Below, in pieces: positions 54,929 through 64,000 of a stretch of DNA of 64,000 nt. The notes below the pieces were generated by a model. That model was not told where the DNA came from and ran no database searches. It worked only from the letters and a program-made list of their open reading frames with translations. The DNA is from Kiloniellaceae bacterium (GTDB lineage Bacteria; Pseudomonadota; Alphaproteobacteria; Kiloniellales; J153). Both the position numbers and the translations under genes were made by a program. The stretch's first letter is position 1. Every line of letters begins with the position of its first letter. The DNA lies in NCBI GenBank assembly GCA_021776175.1, contig JAJFGJ010000034.1, positions 1 to 64,000 on the forward strand. Reading direction: 5' to 3'.

Positions 54929-55111
54929 CGGTCTCCACTTCTGCCATCTGGCCACGGACAGTTCGGATCGGGCGTCCCGGGCCATGGCCGGGCTTTTGGC
55001 TTGGCGGGGGTGGGGCAAGCGATTGAGAACGATGTGCGATACGCCTGGGAAAATCAATGCGCCGGAGCGGCATGTCCCTGGGGCGCATTGACCGGAGCCA
55101 CCCCTGGCCCG

Positions 55112-56107
55112 ATGCTCACCGCCATGATCTTAACCTCGTCCACCGCCGCCGCGCTCGATCCTTGGGCCATCCTGCTCCTCGCGCTCGCGCTCGATGCGGC
55201 GTTCGGCGATCCGCGCTGGCTTTACCGTGCGGTTCCGCATCCCGTTGTCTTGTGCGGCCGCGCGGTCGCGGCCCTTGAGCGGCGCTGGAACGGCCCCACC
55301 CTGGCGCGCCAGCCGCGATTCCTGCGCGGCGCCGGTTTGACGGCGCTCATGGTTCTTGGGGCCGGATGCTTGGGCTGGGCGGTCTCGGGTGCGCTAAGGG
55401 GTGTAACCGGCAACTGGGCGATCGAGGCGGCCCTGGCCAGCACGCTGATCGCCGGGCGCGGTCTCTACGACGGTGTGCGTAAGGTCGCAGCGGGACTGAC
55501 TTTAGGGTTGGAGGAGGGCCGCGCCGCGGTCGGTCATGTTGTCGGGCGCGATCCGGATAGCCTGGATGGCCCCGGCGTCGCCCGCGCGGCGATCGAAAGC
55601 ACGGCCGAGAATTTTTCCGACGGCGTGGTCGCACCGGTTTTCTGGTTCGCGCTTTTCGGCTTGGGGGGCCTGGCGGCCTATAAGGCGCTCAATACCCTGG
55701 ACAGCATGATCGGGTACCGCTCATCGCGCTACGAGGCCTTCGGCAAGGCCGCGGCGCGCCTGGACGACGCCGCGAACTGGATTCCGGCCCGGATTAGTGG
55801 ACTGCTTTTCATTGGGGCGTCGGTTTTCGTGCCTGGCGCGCGTGCCGGGCCGGCCTGGCGGGCGATGTGGCGCGATGCGCGCCGTCATGGCTCCCCCAAC
55901 GCCGGTTGGCCCGAAGCGGCGCTGGCCGGCGCGCTCGGTTTCGCCTTGGGCGGCCCGCGCCACTATGGCGGGGACAGGATCGACGATCGCTGGATGGGGA
56001 ACGGGCGCGAGAACTTGGGCGCGCGCGACATTAAACGCGCGTTACGGCTCTATCTCGCCGCCAACGCGCTGCTCGCCGGTGTCATCGCCCTGCCGATCCT
56101 GATCTAA
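55112..56107 (+). CDS. cbiB: Adenosylcobinamide-phosphate synthase
   Basis: This 331-residue polytopic membrane enzyme (CobD in aerobic naming) attaches aminopropanol (phosphate) to adenosylcobyric acid. Blocks: ALDAAFGDPRWLYRAVPHPVV near residue 25, RAAIESTAENFSDGVVAPVFW (the conserved ESTAENxSDG), and KALNTLDSMIGYRSSRYE. Start 55112 (alternative ATG 55124); the frame upstream to 54830 runs through the antisense of the CREST gene. It stands apart from the main cob operon, about 1.1 kb past cbiX, on the plus strand. Confidence 0.94.
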   Translation: MLTAMILTSSTAAALDPWAILLLALALDAAFGDPRWLYRAVPHPVVLCGRAVAALERRWNGPTLARQPRFLRGAGLTALMVLGAGCLGWAVSGALRGVTGNWAIEAALASTLIAGRGLYDGVRKVAAGLTLGLEEGRAAVGHVVGRDPDSLDGPGVARAAIESTAENFSDGVVAPVFWFALFGLGGLAAYKALNTLDSMIGYRSSRYEAFGKAAARLDDAANWIPARISGLLFIGASVFVPGARAGPAWRAMWRDARRHGSPNAGWPEAALAGALGFALGGPRHYGGDRIDDRWMGNGRENLGARDIKRALRLYLAANALLAGVIALPILI

Positions 56108-56114
56108 GGCTCGA

Positions 56115-56339
56115 TCAGACCTCTAAATCGACATTGTCGCCAGGGCGGTAATCGGGCTCTGGCCGTTCCGGGTTGCGCTCGGCCTCGTTTCGGCCGCGTT
56201 CGCTCTCACGGCTGGCGGTGACCGGGTGGCGGGTTTCGCTTTGGGCCGCGTCCGGCGCGCTTGGCGCGTTAGCGACCGGTGCCGAAGCGGCGCCGGGCTG
56301 ACCCGGCGACGGCGGCACGAGGGGGTTTGTTACTTGCAT
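56115..56339 (-). CDS. Small disordered protein, unknown
   Basis: I do not recognise it with certainty. 74 residues, poor in hydrophobics and rich in Pro, Ala, Arg and Glu (ASAPVANAPSAPDAAQSETR, ERGRNEAERNPE), ending DNVDLEV. No membrane or catalytic motif. Short proteins of this make-up with an acidic-hydrophobic C-terminal end occur in Rhodospirillales, but no role is known. It converges with cbiB, 7 bp apart. Coding status is likely but not proven. Confidence 0.5.
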   Translation of the reverse strand: MQVTNPLVPPSPGQPGAASAPVANAPSAPDAAQSETRHPVTASRESERGRNEAERNPERPEPDYRPGDNVDLEV

Positions 56340-56515
56340 GGCCTAAATATAAGCGTATCCGCAAACACGGTCAAGCACTATGTATTTGATATTTATAGCA
56401 TAATAAGGATTAACTTGAAATAAATCCTAGCCATCGCGATGCAGTTTCCGGGCTCCGCGAACGTACCGCTTGACCTTCCAGCTACTATAAGCGTCAGGGT
56501 CAAAGGGTTCCGAGG

Positions 56516-57010
56516 ATGAGGGATTTGACCATGTTCGCACTATCCAGGCTCGCGCGGGCCACCGTCTTGGCGCTTGCCGGCCTTCTATTGGGTCTTGGTG
56601 TCCTAGGCCTCCTATGGCCGGAGGGCGCGGAAGTGGGCGCGCCCGGCGCGAATTCGCACATCTCCCTGAGCGAAGGCGCACGCCTCTATGCCGACAACTG
56701 CGCGGCATGTCACGGCGCCAATCTCGAGGGCCAGGCCGATTGGCGCCAACGCGGTCCCGGCGGTTATCTTCCGGCGCCGCCCCACGATTTCAGCGGCCAT
56801 AGCTGGCATCATCCCGACCGGCAACTCTTCACGATCACGAAGCAAGGAACCGAGGCGCTGGTGGGCGGGGATTATAAATCCAATATGGGCGGCTTCGCCG
56901 GCAAGCTCAGCGACGAGGAAATTTGGGGCATACTCAGATATATTCGTTCGCGATGGCCCGAGGACGTTCAACGCCGGCAGCAGGAAATATCGGCGCGCGC
57001 CGCCCAGTAA
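56516..57010 (+). CDS. Class I cytochrome c
   Basis: This 164-residue c-type cytochrome has a signal or membrane anchor (residues about 14-34: ATVLALAGLLLGLGVLGLLW), then the haem site C62-A-A-C65-H66 and a likely axial Met in SNMGGF (M124). The fold extends to ILRYIRSRWP near the end. It is predicted to be periplasmic and probably anchored. Histidines in FSGHSWHHPD give an unusual His-rich loop between haem site and Met ligand. It stands alone as a single gene; partner oxidase or reductase unknown. It converges with maeB. Confidence 0.92.
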   Translation: MRDLTMFALSRLARATVLALAGLLLGLGVLGLLWPEGAEVGAPGANSHISLSEGARLYADNCAACHGANLEGQADWRQRGPGGYLPAPPHDFSGHSWHHPDRQLFTITKQGTEALVGGDYKSNMGGFAGKLSDEEIWGILRYIRSRWPEDVQRRQQEISARAAQ

Positions 57011-57022
57011 GTTCCGTGAGCC

Positions 57023-59305
57023 TTAGCCCTCAGCCTTCTGGTTCGCGTCGTGCGCCGCGAGCACGGCGGCGACCACCAGATCGTTGACGGTGGCGCCAAG
57101 GCGGACAATTTGCGCCGGGCGCGACAGGCCGATCAAAAACGGGCCGATCACGCTGCCGAGGTTCCCGGCCTGAACCAGCTTGGTTGTGATATTGGCGCTG
57201 TGCAGCGCCGGCATGATCAGCACATTCGCCGGCCCGCTCAGGCGGCAGAAGGGGAACAGCCGGCGCATGAGGTCGTGGTCGAGGGCGATGTTCGCCTGCA
57301 TTTCGCCGTCGTATTCAAAATCCAAATCCATGGTATCGAGGATCTTGACCGCCTCGCGAACACGCTGCGCCTTCTCGCGCATGGGATTGCCGAAGTTGGA
57401 AAAGCTGAGCAAGGCGACGCGCGGTTCGTGGCCCATGGCGCGGGCCTGGGCCGCGCTCTGAACCGCCATGTCGGCCAGCTCTTGGGCCGTGGGCAGCTCG
57501 TGCACCGAGGTGTCGGCGACGAAGACCGAGCGCCCGTCCAGCAGCAGCGCCGTCATGCCGAACACGCGGTGCCCGGGCTTGGGATCGATTGCCTGGCGAA
57601 TGTCGTCGAAGGCGACACTGAAGCTGCGGGTCAGGCCCGTCACCATGGCATCGGCTTGTCCCTTGGTGACCATGCAGGCGGCGAAGACGTTGCGGTTCTG
57701 ATTGACCATGCGCTGGCAATCGCGGCGCAGCATGCCCTTGCGTTGCATGCGCTTGAACAGAAAGTCGGTGTAATCCTTGTTGTGCGCGGACAGGCGCGCG
57801 TTGTGGATCTCCAGACCGGCGCCGCTCAGTCCCAAGGCGGCCAGGGTCTTGTGCACCGTTTTCTCGCGCCCGACCAGGACCGGGATGCCGTACCCGGCCT
57901 GCTTGAACGCCATGGCGGCGCGAATGGTCGCTTCTTCCTCGCCCTCGGCGAAAGCCACCCGCTTGGGATTCTCGCGCACCTTATCGAAGATCTGCTGCAG
58001 GCTGCCCGACATTGGGTCCAGGCGCGCGGCCAGCTGGGCGGCGTAGTTATCTAGATTCTCGACCGGGCGCCGCGCGACTCCGGACTCCATCGCCGCCTTG
58101 GCGACCGCCAAGGGCACGGCGACGATCAGGCGCGGATCGAAGGGGGCTGGAATAATGTAATCCGGCCCGAAATGCAGATGGCGCCCGGAATAGGCGCGGT
58201 CGACTTCGTCCGGCACGTCTTCGCGGGCCAGCGCCGCTAGGGCCTGGGCGGCGGCGATCTTCATCTCCATGTTGATGGTCGAGGCGCGAACGTCCAGCGC
58301 TCCGCGAAATATGTAGGGGAACCCCAGGACGTTATTGATCTGATTCGGATAGTCCGAACGCCCGGTGGCCACGATGGCGTCGTCGCGCACCTCGCGCACC
58401 TCTTCGGGTGTGATTTCCGGATCCGGGTTGGCCATGGCGAAAATCATCGGGTTATCGGCCATGGCGCGCACCATCTCGCCGGTCACCGCGCCCTTGACCG
58501 ATAAGCCGATGAAAACGTCCGCGCCGACCAGCGCCTCGGCCAGGGTCCGTTTGCCGGTATCGATCGCGTGGGCCGATTTCCATTGGTTCATGCCGGCGTC
58601 GCGGCCGCGATAGATAACCCCCTTGGTATCGCACAGGACAACGTGAGTCGACGCGACCCCCATGGCCTTCAGGAGCTCGGAACAAGCGATCCCGGCCGCA
58701 CCCGCGCCATTGATCACGATGCGCACATCGGCCAGCTTGCGGCCGCTCAGGTGCACGGCGTTGATCAGGCCGGCGGCGGTGATGATCGCGGTGCCGTGCT
58801 GGTCGTCGTGAAACACCGGGATATCGAGCAGCTCGCGCAGACGCTCCTCGATGATGAAGCACTCCGGCGCCTTGATGTCCTCCAGGTTAATGCCGCCGAA
58901 GCCGGGGTGCAGGTAGCGCACACAGTTGACGAACTCATCGACGTCGCGAGTGTCGATGCACAGATCGATGCCGTCGATATCGGCGAAGCGCTTGAACAGC
59001 ACCGCCTTGCCTTCCATGACCGGCTTGGCGCCGTGGGCGCCCAGATCGCCCAAGCCCAGGACCGCCGTGCCGTTGGATGCGATGGCGACCAGGTTACCCT
59101 TGGCGGTGTAATCGTAGGCCTTGGCCGGGTCCTTGGCGATCTCCAGGCACGGCGCGGCGACGCCCGGCGAATAGGCCAGCGTCAAGTCGCGCTGCGTGGT
59201 CAGCGGTTTGGTGGCGCGGATCTCGAACTTGCCCGGACGCCCGCTGGCATGCATCTCCAGTGCTTCGCGTTCCAGCGTATTGAGCTTGTCTTTCGCCATG
59301 TGCAT
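57023..59305 (-). CDS. maeB: NADP-dependent malic enzyme with phosphotransacetylase-like domain
   Basis: This 760-residue MaeB-type enzyme decarboxylates malate to pyruvate with NADP. The malic-enzyme part (about 1-430) has TAKGNLVAIASNGTAVLGLG, HDDQHGTAIITAAG, INGAGAAGIACSELL and MANPDPEITPE. The C-terminal part (about 430-760) is a phosphotransacetylase-like domain (FAEGEEEATIRAA, VMTGLTRSFS-like VTGLTRSFSVAF, ADTSVHELPTAQELADM) that in studied homologues binds acetyl-CoA and regulates the enzyme. An alternative ATG lies two codons downstream. It follows a stress-like gene by 55 bp on the same strand. Confidence 0.96.
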   Translation of the reverse strand: MHMAKDKLNTLEREALEMHASGRPGKFEIRATKPLTTQRDLTLAYSPGVAAPCLEIAKDPAKAYDYTAKGNLVAIASNGTAVLGLGDLGAHGAKPVMEGKAVLFKRFADIDGIDLCIDTRDVDEFVNCVRYLHPGFGGINLEDIKAPECFIIEERLRELLDIPVFHDDQHGTAIITAAGLINAVHLSGRKLADVRIVINGAGAAGIACSELLKAMGVASTHVVLCDTKGVIYRGRDAGMNQWKSAHAIDTGKRTLAEALVGADVFIGLSVKGAVTGEMVRAMADNPMIFAMANPDPEITPEEVREVRDDAIVATGRSDYPNQINNVLGFPYIFRGALDVRASTINMEMKIAAAQALAALAREDVPDEVDRAYSGRHLHFGPDYIIPAPFDPRLIVAVPLAVAKAAMESGVARRPVENLDNYAAQLAARLDPMSGSLQQIFDKVRENPKRVAFAEGEEEATIRAAMAFKQAGYGIPVLVGREKTVHKTLAALGLSGAGLEIHNARLSAHNKDYTDFLFKRMQRKGMLRRDCQRMVNQNRNVFAACMVTKGQADAMVTGLTRSFSVAFDDIRQAIDPKPGHRVFGMTALLLDGRSVFVADTSVHELPTAQELADMAVQSAAQARAMGHEPRVALLSFSNFGNPMREKAQRVREAVKILDTMDLDFEYDGEMQANIALDHDLMRRLFPFCRLSGPANVLIMPALHSANITTKLVQAGNLGSVIGPFLIGLSRPAQIVRLGATVNDLVVAAVLAAHDANQKAEG

Positions 59306-59360
59306 CCCCTGTCTCGCGTGCGGGCGCCGAAGGCTTTGGGCCCGGCCCTCGATTTTCGAC

Positions 59361-59873
59361 TTAATCTTGCCCCGGCCTCGCGTGTGGATGGACGTCTTGG
59401 GCGCCGTGGCTGGTCATGATGCCGTGCGCCTTGGCTTGACGTTCCTCGTCCCCGGCACGCACCCATAGCAATAATGCGCCGGATTCCAGTGCCCGGGCGA
59501 AGCTTTCGGTGTGCGGGGTCGCCTTGATGGTGCTCAAAAGCTCGGCCACGGCGGCGCCGGTAAAGCCGGCGGCGACGGCGGCGGAAATGGCGGCCCCCAC
59601 CGGCCCGGTGGCGATGCCGATCAGCCCGGCGGCGGTGATCGGCCCGACGTATTTGACCTCGCCCGCGAGGCCCGCCAGCGCCTCTTGCCAGGCGTCGCCC
59701 GGCGATCCGGCGGCGCTGATCGATTCGTGGGTGTCCAGGACCGAAAGCTCGGCGCGGCCGAAGCCGGCGGCCCGCAAATCCTTGACCGCGGCCATGAAGG
59801 CTTCACGCTCGGCGAAACGCCCGACAACCTCATCCGCCTTTGGCTCTGTCGTGCCTTCCTGTTCTGTCGTCAC
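59361..59873 (-). CDS. Small protein with YflT-like N-terminus and glycine-rich hydrophobic segment
   Basis: 170 residues from GTG 59873, chosen because GGGGGAG sits 7 nt upstream; an open frame continues to 59975 without useful starts. The N-terminal part ([28 protein letters not shown]) looks like the YflT/DUF1269-type stress domain. A glycine-alanine-rich hydrophobic stretch ([20 protein letters not shown]) follows at about 75-110, perhaps membrane-inserting. I cannot name the family. It is upstream of maeB on the same strand and divergent from mutS. Confidence 0.7.
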   Translation of the reverse strand: MTTEQEGTTEPKADEVVGRFAEREAFMAAVKDLRAAGFGRAELSVLDTHESISAAGSPGDAWQEALAGLAGEVKYVGPITAAGLIGIATGPVGAAISAAVAAGFTGAAVAELLSTIKATPHTESFARALESGALLLWVRAGDEERQAKAHGIMTSHGAQDVHPHARPGQD

Positions 59874-60011
59874 TCGGCTCCCCCTGGTAACGGTGTTTCT
59901 TGCGTCACCGATTGTAACCGCTGTCGGCGGTCTCCCGCCAGCTTCATCGGCGCCGGGCCGCCCCGGCGGCGGCACCCTTTCGGTTCGAGGCTCGGCGCAT
60001 TAAGTTGCCGC

Positions 60012-62741
60012 ATGTCCGAACGTAGCCACGATAGGATCGGCGAAGGCGCCTCATCGGCGCCGCCCCCCGCCGCGCCGGCCCCCAAGGCTCCGCCCGGCGT
60101 GGCCACGCCCATGATGGCGCAGTATCTGGAGATCAAGCGGGCCCACGCGGAATACCTGTTGTTCTATCGCATGGGCGATTTTTACGAGATGTTCTTCGAG
60201 GACGCGAAGAACGCCGCCGCCGCGCTCGACATCGCCTTGACCAAGCGCGGGCAGCACAAAGGCGAGGATATCCCCATGTGCGGCGTGCCGGTTCATGCCG
60301 CCGACGGTTATCTCTCGCGTCTCATTAGAAAGGGCTTCAAGGTCGCCATCTGCGAACAGATGGAGGATCCGGCGGCGGCAAAAAAACGCGGCGCCAAATC
60401 GGTGGTCAAGCGCGAGGTCGTGCGCGTGGTGACGCCGGGCACCATTACCGAGGACGAGTTGCTCGATACCCGCGCGCACAATTACCTGGCCGCCCTGGCC
60501 GAGGCTGGAGGGGCGCTGGCGCTGGCCTGGCTCGATGTCTCCACCGGTGAGTTTCTGACCCAGCCGGTCGCGCCCGGCGGCCTAAGCGCGACCCTCGCGC
60601 GCCTCGACCCGGGCGAGGTTCTGGTGCCCGAGCGCCTCTTGCAAAGAGCGGAGCTTTTCGAGGTTTTCGGCGAGTGGAAGGCGGTGCTCGCGCCTCTGCC
60701 CTCGGCGCGCTTCGACAGCGATAACGCGCGCGCCCGTTTGGAGTCCGTTTACCGGGTCAAGGCCCTCGATGCCTTCGGCGAATTTTCGCGTGCCGAGTTA
60801 TCCGCCGCCGGAACCCTGTTGGATTACGTGGAACTCACCCAGAAGGGCCGTCTGCCGCGCCTTGCGGCCCCGCGCCGCCTGGCCCTGGGCACGGTCATGG
60901 AAATCGATTCCGCGACCCGGCGTAACCTGGAGCTGACAGCCGCTCTAACGGGCGGGCGTAAGGGCAGCCTGCTCGAAACCCTGGACCGCACGGTCACCGG
61001 CGCCGGCGCGCGCCTGCTGGCCGCGCGCTTGGCCGCGCCCTTGACCGACCCGGCGGCGATCGCGGCGCGCCAGGATTTGCTGGCCTTTTTCGTGGCCGAG
61101 GCCGGCCCGCGCGAAAACCTGCGCGCCGTGTTGCGCCGCTGTCCCGACGTCGAGCGCGCGCTGTCGCGTCTCACTCTGGGGCGTGGCGGTCCACGGGACT
61201 TGGCCGCGGTGCGCGACGCCTTGGATCAGGCGGCGGCCGTGCAAAGCCTCCTCGGCGCCGCGCCCGAGGGCGTGCGGCCAGCGCGCTTGAGCGCCGCGCT
61301 GGGCGATTTGGGGGAGCATGCAACGCTGGTCGACCGGCTGGCCCGCGCGCTTGCCCCCGAGGTGCCGTTGCTGGCGCGCGACGGCGGTTTCATCGCCCCC
61401 GGATACGCGCCGCAACTCGATGAGCTACGGCTCCTGCGCGATGAAAGCCGGCGTTTGATCGCGGGTCTTCAGGGCGGCTACGCGAAACGAACCGGCGTGT
61501 CCTCGCTCAAGATCAAGCACAACAACGTCCTGGGCTATTTTATCGAAGTCACGCCGACCCATGCCGACAAGGTGCCGCTTGGCGACGGGGCGCCCTTCAT
61601 CCATCGCCAGACCCTGGCCAGCGCGGTGCGATTCTCGACCGTGGAATTGGGCGAGCTCGAGCGCAAGATCTCCGGCGCCGCCGAGAAGGCCTTGGGGGTC
61701 GAGCTGCGGCACTTCGAGGATCTGGTCGGCGAAGTTGCCGGCCGGGCCGAGGAGATCGCCCGCGCCGCCGGCGCCCTGGCCGAGCTGGATGCCGCCGCCG
61801 CCTTGGCCGAAGTTGCGGCGCTAAATCGATGGTGCCGGCCCAAGGTCGATACTTCCACGGCTTTCGCGGTGACCGGTGGACGGCACCCGGTGGTCGAAGC
61901 GGCGCTCGCCGGCGCGCAATCCGGCGGCTTCATCGCCAATGCTTGCGACCTGGGGGCGGACAATCGCCTGTGGCTGGTCACCGGACCCAACATGGCGGGC
62001 AAGAGTACCTTCCTGCGCCAGAACGCGCTCATTGCCGTGCTTGCCCAGACCGGTGCTTACGTGCCGGCGGATTCAGCGCATCTCGGGGTCGTCGACCGCT
62101 TGTTCAGCCGCGTGGGCGCCGCCGACGACCTGGCGCGCGGGCGTTCCACTTTCATGGTCGAAATGGTCGAGGCGGCGGTCATACTGAACCAGGCGACGCC
62201 GCGATCATTGGTCATACTGGACGAGATCGGGCGCGGCACGGCGACCTTCGACGGCCTTTCCATCGCCTGGGCCTGTGTCGAACACTTGCACGAGGTGAAC
62301 CGGTGCCGGGCGCTCTTCGCCACCCACTTTCACGAGCTGACCAGCCTGGCGGGCAAGCTTTCCGCCCTCGCCTGCCACACCATGCGGGTCAAGGAATGGA
62401 AAGGCGACGTGGTTTTCCTGCATGAGGTGACAGCGGGAACCGCCGATCGCTCCTACGGCATTCATGTCGCCCGCCTGGCCGGATTGCCGGGCGCCGCCGT
62501 CGCCCGCGCCCAGGAAGTCCTGGAAATTCTTGAGCGCGGCGAACAGGCCGGCGTCCTGGCCCGCCTGGCCGATGATTTGCCTTTATTTTCCGCCGCGCGG
62601 CCCGCCTCCGGGACCGCCGCCGAGGCCAGACCATCGGCCGCCGAGGGCCGCTTGGCCGAAGTCGATCCCGACGCCTTGACGCCCAAGGCGGCGCTGGAGC
62701 TGCTTTACGAACTCAAGCGGCTGGCCCGGTCCGGCTCATAG
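60012..62741 (+). CDS. mutS: DNA mismatch repair protein MutS
   Basis: This 909-residue mismatch-binding ATPase has a mismatch-recognition motif FYEMFFEDA (with the wedge Phe and Glu) in domain I, the clamp and lever helices in the middle, Walker [10 protein letters not shown] at residue 658, Walker [13 protein letters not shown] and ATHFHEL near the C-terminus. DDLPLF near the end resembles a beta-clamp-binding peptide. The Ala/Pro-rich N-terminal 30 residues are extra. ATG 60012 is the chosen start; the frame runs back to 59511. Its last 37 nt overlap the convergent oxidoreductase gene. Confidence 0.97.
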   Translation: MSERSHDRIGEGASSAPPPAAPAPKAPPGVATPMMAQYLEIKRAHAEYLLFYRMGDFYEMFFEDAKNAAAALDIALTKRGQHKGEDIPMCGVPVHAADGYLSRLIRKGFKVAICEQMEDPAAAKKRGAKSVVKREVVRVVTPGTITEDELLDTRAHNYLAALAEAGGALALAWLDVSTGEFLTQPVAPGGLSATLARLDPGEVLVPERLLQRAELFEVFGEWKAVLAPLPSARFDSDNARARLESVYRVKALDAFGEFSRAELSAAGTLLDYVELTQKGRLPRLAAPRRLALGTVMEIDSATRRNLELTAALTGGRKGSLLETLDRTVTGAGARLLAARLAAPLTDPAAIAARQDLLAFFVAEAGPRENLRAVLRRCPDVERALSRLTLGRGGPRDLAAVRDALDQAAAVQSLLGAAPEGVRPARLSAALGDLGEHATLVDRLARALAPEVPLLARDGGFIAPGYAPQLDELRLLRDESRRLIAGLQGGYAKRTGVSSLKIKHNNVLGYFIEVTPTHADKVPLGDGAPFIHRQTLASAVRFSTVELGELERKISGAAEKALGVELRHFEDLVGEVAGRAEEIARAAGALAELDAAAALAEVAALNRWCRPKVDTSTAFAVTGGRHPVVEAALAGAQSGGFIANACDLGADNRLWLVTGPNMAGKSTFLRQNALIAVLAQTGAYVPADSAHLGVVDRLFSRVGAADDLARGRSTFMVEMVEAAVILNQATPRSLVILDEIGRGTATFDGLSIAWACVEHLHEVNRCRALFATHFHELTSLAGKLSALACHTMRVKEWKGDVVFLHEVTAGTADRSYGIHVARLAGLPGAAVARAQEVLEILERGEQAGVLARLADDLPLFSAARPASGTAAEARPSAAEGRLAEVDPDALTPKAALELLYELKRLARSGS

Positions 62742-64000
62742 GCCCGCGCGGCGGGTGCCGCGTGACGCGGCTCGATGTCGCATAGAAGCGTCTTGAACAC
62801 CGGGAATCCGGAAATCGCCTCGCTGTTATCGGGATCGGTCAGGTCGTTGACGTTGGCGTGCCGCCAGGCGGGACCGCCGAGCGGACCGCCGCCGCCCATA
62901 TTGACCTCGACCGCGCCCGCGACGATGTCCGCCGTCACCCAGGCCCAGAAGGGAACCCGCCCGCGCGGAGACACCACCCAGACGGGATCGCCGTCCTCGA
63001 TGCCGCGCGCTTGGGCGTCGCGCGGGTGGAGTTGGACCTGGGGCCGTGGATGTTTTTCGGCCAGCGAGGGAATGTTCAGGTGCTGGCTTCGGAACGCGAA
63101 TTGGGTCCGGGCGCCGGAATTGAAGACAAGGGGAAAACGCTTTGCCAGGCCAGGCGATCCGATCGGTCCCTCGCGCGGTTCGGTGTAAACCGGCAAGGGA
63201 TCGTAGCCATGGGATCCAAGCCATTGCGACGCGATTTCCATCTTGCCGCTCGGCGTCTGAAAGCCGGGCCGCCCGTCGGCGCGCAATTCTCCGCTTGCGT
63301 ATTTGCGGTATCGCATTTCAGGCTCGGCGATGGGAACCCCTCGCGGATTGGCGCGCAGGTCTTCCAGTGCGACCCCCGTGCCGTCGAGCATCCGGCGCAC
63401 CAATGCCTCCTCGCTTTGCGGCCAGAGGTGACCGTAGCCAAGCCGCTGGGCCAGCTCGGCGAAGATCAGGTAATCGTTGCGCGCCTCGCCTTGGGGCGCG
63501 ATGACCCGGCGGCGATGCTGCAGGTATCCATCGTGGGCCATGTAGGATTCGATCTCGAACAGGGTCGTGGCCGGCAAAACGAGATCGGCGTATGCCATGT
63601 CGGCGGTGGGAAAGCGGTTAATCGCGACCAGGAAATCCAGGCCGGCCAAGGTTCGCCGCCAAAGCGCCGGGTCCGGCCACGCCGTGATCAGCGAGGCGCC
63701 GCTGACGATGAGGAGCCGCACCGGGTAAGGATCATTGCTCAGAACCGCCCGTGGAATGGCCGCCGCGTGGGCTTCGCGGCGCACCTCATGGAAAAGCGGG
63801 TAGCAATCGGCGCCGAGCGGCGGCCGGGCCTTGGCCGGCGGCTCCGTCGCTATGCGCCCCGTGCGCGTGCGTGTGGGCATCTTGAACAACTTACCGCCCG
63901 GTGTGTCGAGGTGGCCGGCGATGGCCTGAAGCGTCCAGACCGCGCGCATCGCCTGGACACCGGTATTGGAATACTCGAGCCCGGTATAAGTTAGGACGCT
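62705..64000 (-). CDS. Molybdopterin oxidoreductase (DMSO-reductase family), 5' end cut by window
   Basis: The frame is open to the window edge on the minus strand, so the N-terminal Fe-S and first molybdopterin domains lie outside. The visible 431 residues include [13 protein letters not shown] upstream of the internal ATG at 63949, [20 protein letters not shown] and the molydopterin dinucleotide-binding end domain ([32 protein letters not shown]). Substrate cannot be told; the profile is that of the thiosulfate/polysulfide/formate-type group. Its 3' end overlaps mutS by 37 bp. Confidence 0.9.
   Translation of the reverse strand, partial: SVLTYTGLEYSNTGVQAMRAVWTLQAIAGHLDTPGGKLFKMPTRTRTGRIATEPPAKARPPLGADCYPLFHEVRREAHAAAIPRAVLSNDPYPVRLLIVSGASLITAWPDPALWRRTLAGLDFLVAINRFPTADMAYADLVLPATTLFEIESYMAHDGYLQHRRRVIAPQGEARNDYLIFAELAQRLGYGHLWPQSEEALVRRMLDGTGVALEDLRANPRGVPIAEPEMRYRKYASGELRADGRPGFQTPSGKMEIASQWLGSHGYDPLPVYTEPREGPIGSPGLAKRFPLVFNSGARTQFAFRSQHLNIPSLAEKHPRPQVQLHPRDAQARGIEDGDPVWVVSPRGRVPFWAWVTADIVAGAVEVNMGGGGPLGGPAWRHANVNDLTDPDNSEAISGFPVFKTLLCDIEPRHAAPAARAYEPDRASRLSS

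Noticed and set aside
43375..56110. Cobalamin riboswitch in the corrin cluster
   Set aside because: I looked upstream of cbiX, cobH, cbiD, cobA and cbiB for a B12-box-like motif and the conserved core and found none.
59511..60011. Upstream extension of MutS
   Set aside because: It runs opposite the 170-residue stress-like gene and has no MutS similarity; ATG 60012 gives the normal start.

Overview
This is a high-GC chromosomal segment from an alphaproteobacterium, most likely of the Rhodospirillales type. Evidence: the cobalamin cluster has an early-cobalt-insertion gene set; the order IalB-like protein / rlmN / argG is present; several class-I soluble or PAS-bearing chemoreceptors occur; and the window carries DUF167/YggT, NnrU, an acetoacetyl-CoA synthetase and a MaeB-type malic enzyme. 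Taxonomy is inferred from gene content and base composition only. Most genes are housekeeping and tightly packed, with many ATGA/GTGA/TTGA stop-start overlaps.

Layout. 1-5.9 kb: a signalling patch (5'-cut chemoreceptor, PAS histidine kinase, a 26-codon leftover chemoreceptor tail, an Aer-like PAS protein plus a soluble chemoreceptor). It ends at a truncated tyrosine-recombinase relic next to tRNA-Ala(CGC). This stretch is visibly more A/T-rich than its surroundings and looks like an old island. 6.2-11.2 kb: yggT, DUF167, folD, a YdcF-like protein, adenosine deaminase, a purine phosphoribosyltransferase, DUF3253, nnrU. 11.2-12.8 kb: an A/T-rich DUF4143 ATPase gene preceded by stacked inverted repeats. 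12.8-24.8 kb: GNAT, argG, rlmN, IalB-like, SpoU methyltransferase, asparaginase, DinB, aminotransferase, aacS, EamA exporter, YkvA, a short-chain dehydrogenase, a minimal metalloprotease. 24.9-28.8 kb: an accessory locus in which a Rieske protein with a 400-residue histidine-rich helical domain of unknown function is divergent from a SufR-like Fe-S regulator coupled to a formylglycine sulfatase, across a 125-bp region with a 12-bp inverted repeat. 29-43.4 kb: DNA repair and protein-repair genes, class III sirtuin, low-MW tyrosine phosphatase, TesA esterase beside a YbbA/YbbP-type ABC exporter, Bax-inhibitor-1 protein, a lone Hpt protein and a second PAS histidine kinase.

43.4-56.1 kb is the main metabolic block: cbiA, cobA, cbiD, cobK, a half-length UPF0016 membrane protein, then cobM, a cbiG-cobJ fusion, cobI, cobL and cobH in an unbroken ATGA-coupled chain, cbiX, a CREST-type (ceramidase-like) membrane hydrolase, and cbiB. 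Together these supply every step from uroporphyrinogen III to cobyrinic acid a,c-diamide, plus the aminopropanol-arm enzyme. No CobN/S/T chelatase, CobG or CobF is present. This fits cobalt insertion early by CbiX, whose C-terminus carries an MxCxxC motif and a 19-histidine tail. 56.1-64 kb: a small disordered protein, cytochrome c, maeB, a stress-like protein, mutS, and a 5'-cut molybdopterin oxidoreductase overlapping mutS tail to tail.

The strongest candidate for something undescribed is the Rieske / SufR-like / sulfatase locus. Second are the DUF4143 ATPase operator-like repeats and the half-size UPF0016 protein embedded in the corrin cluster. No CRISPR array, intact insertion sequence, rRNA or cobalamin riboswitch was seen.
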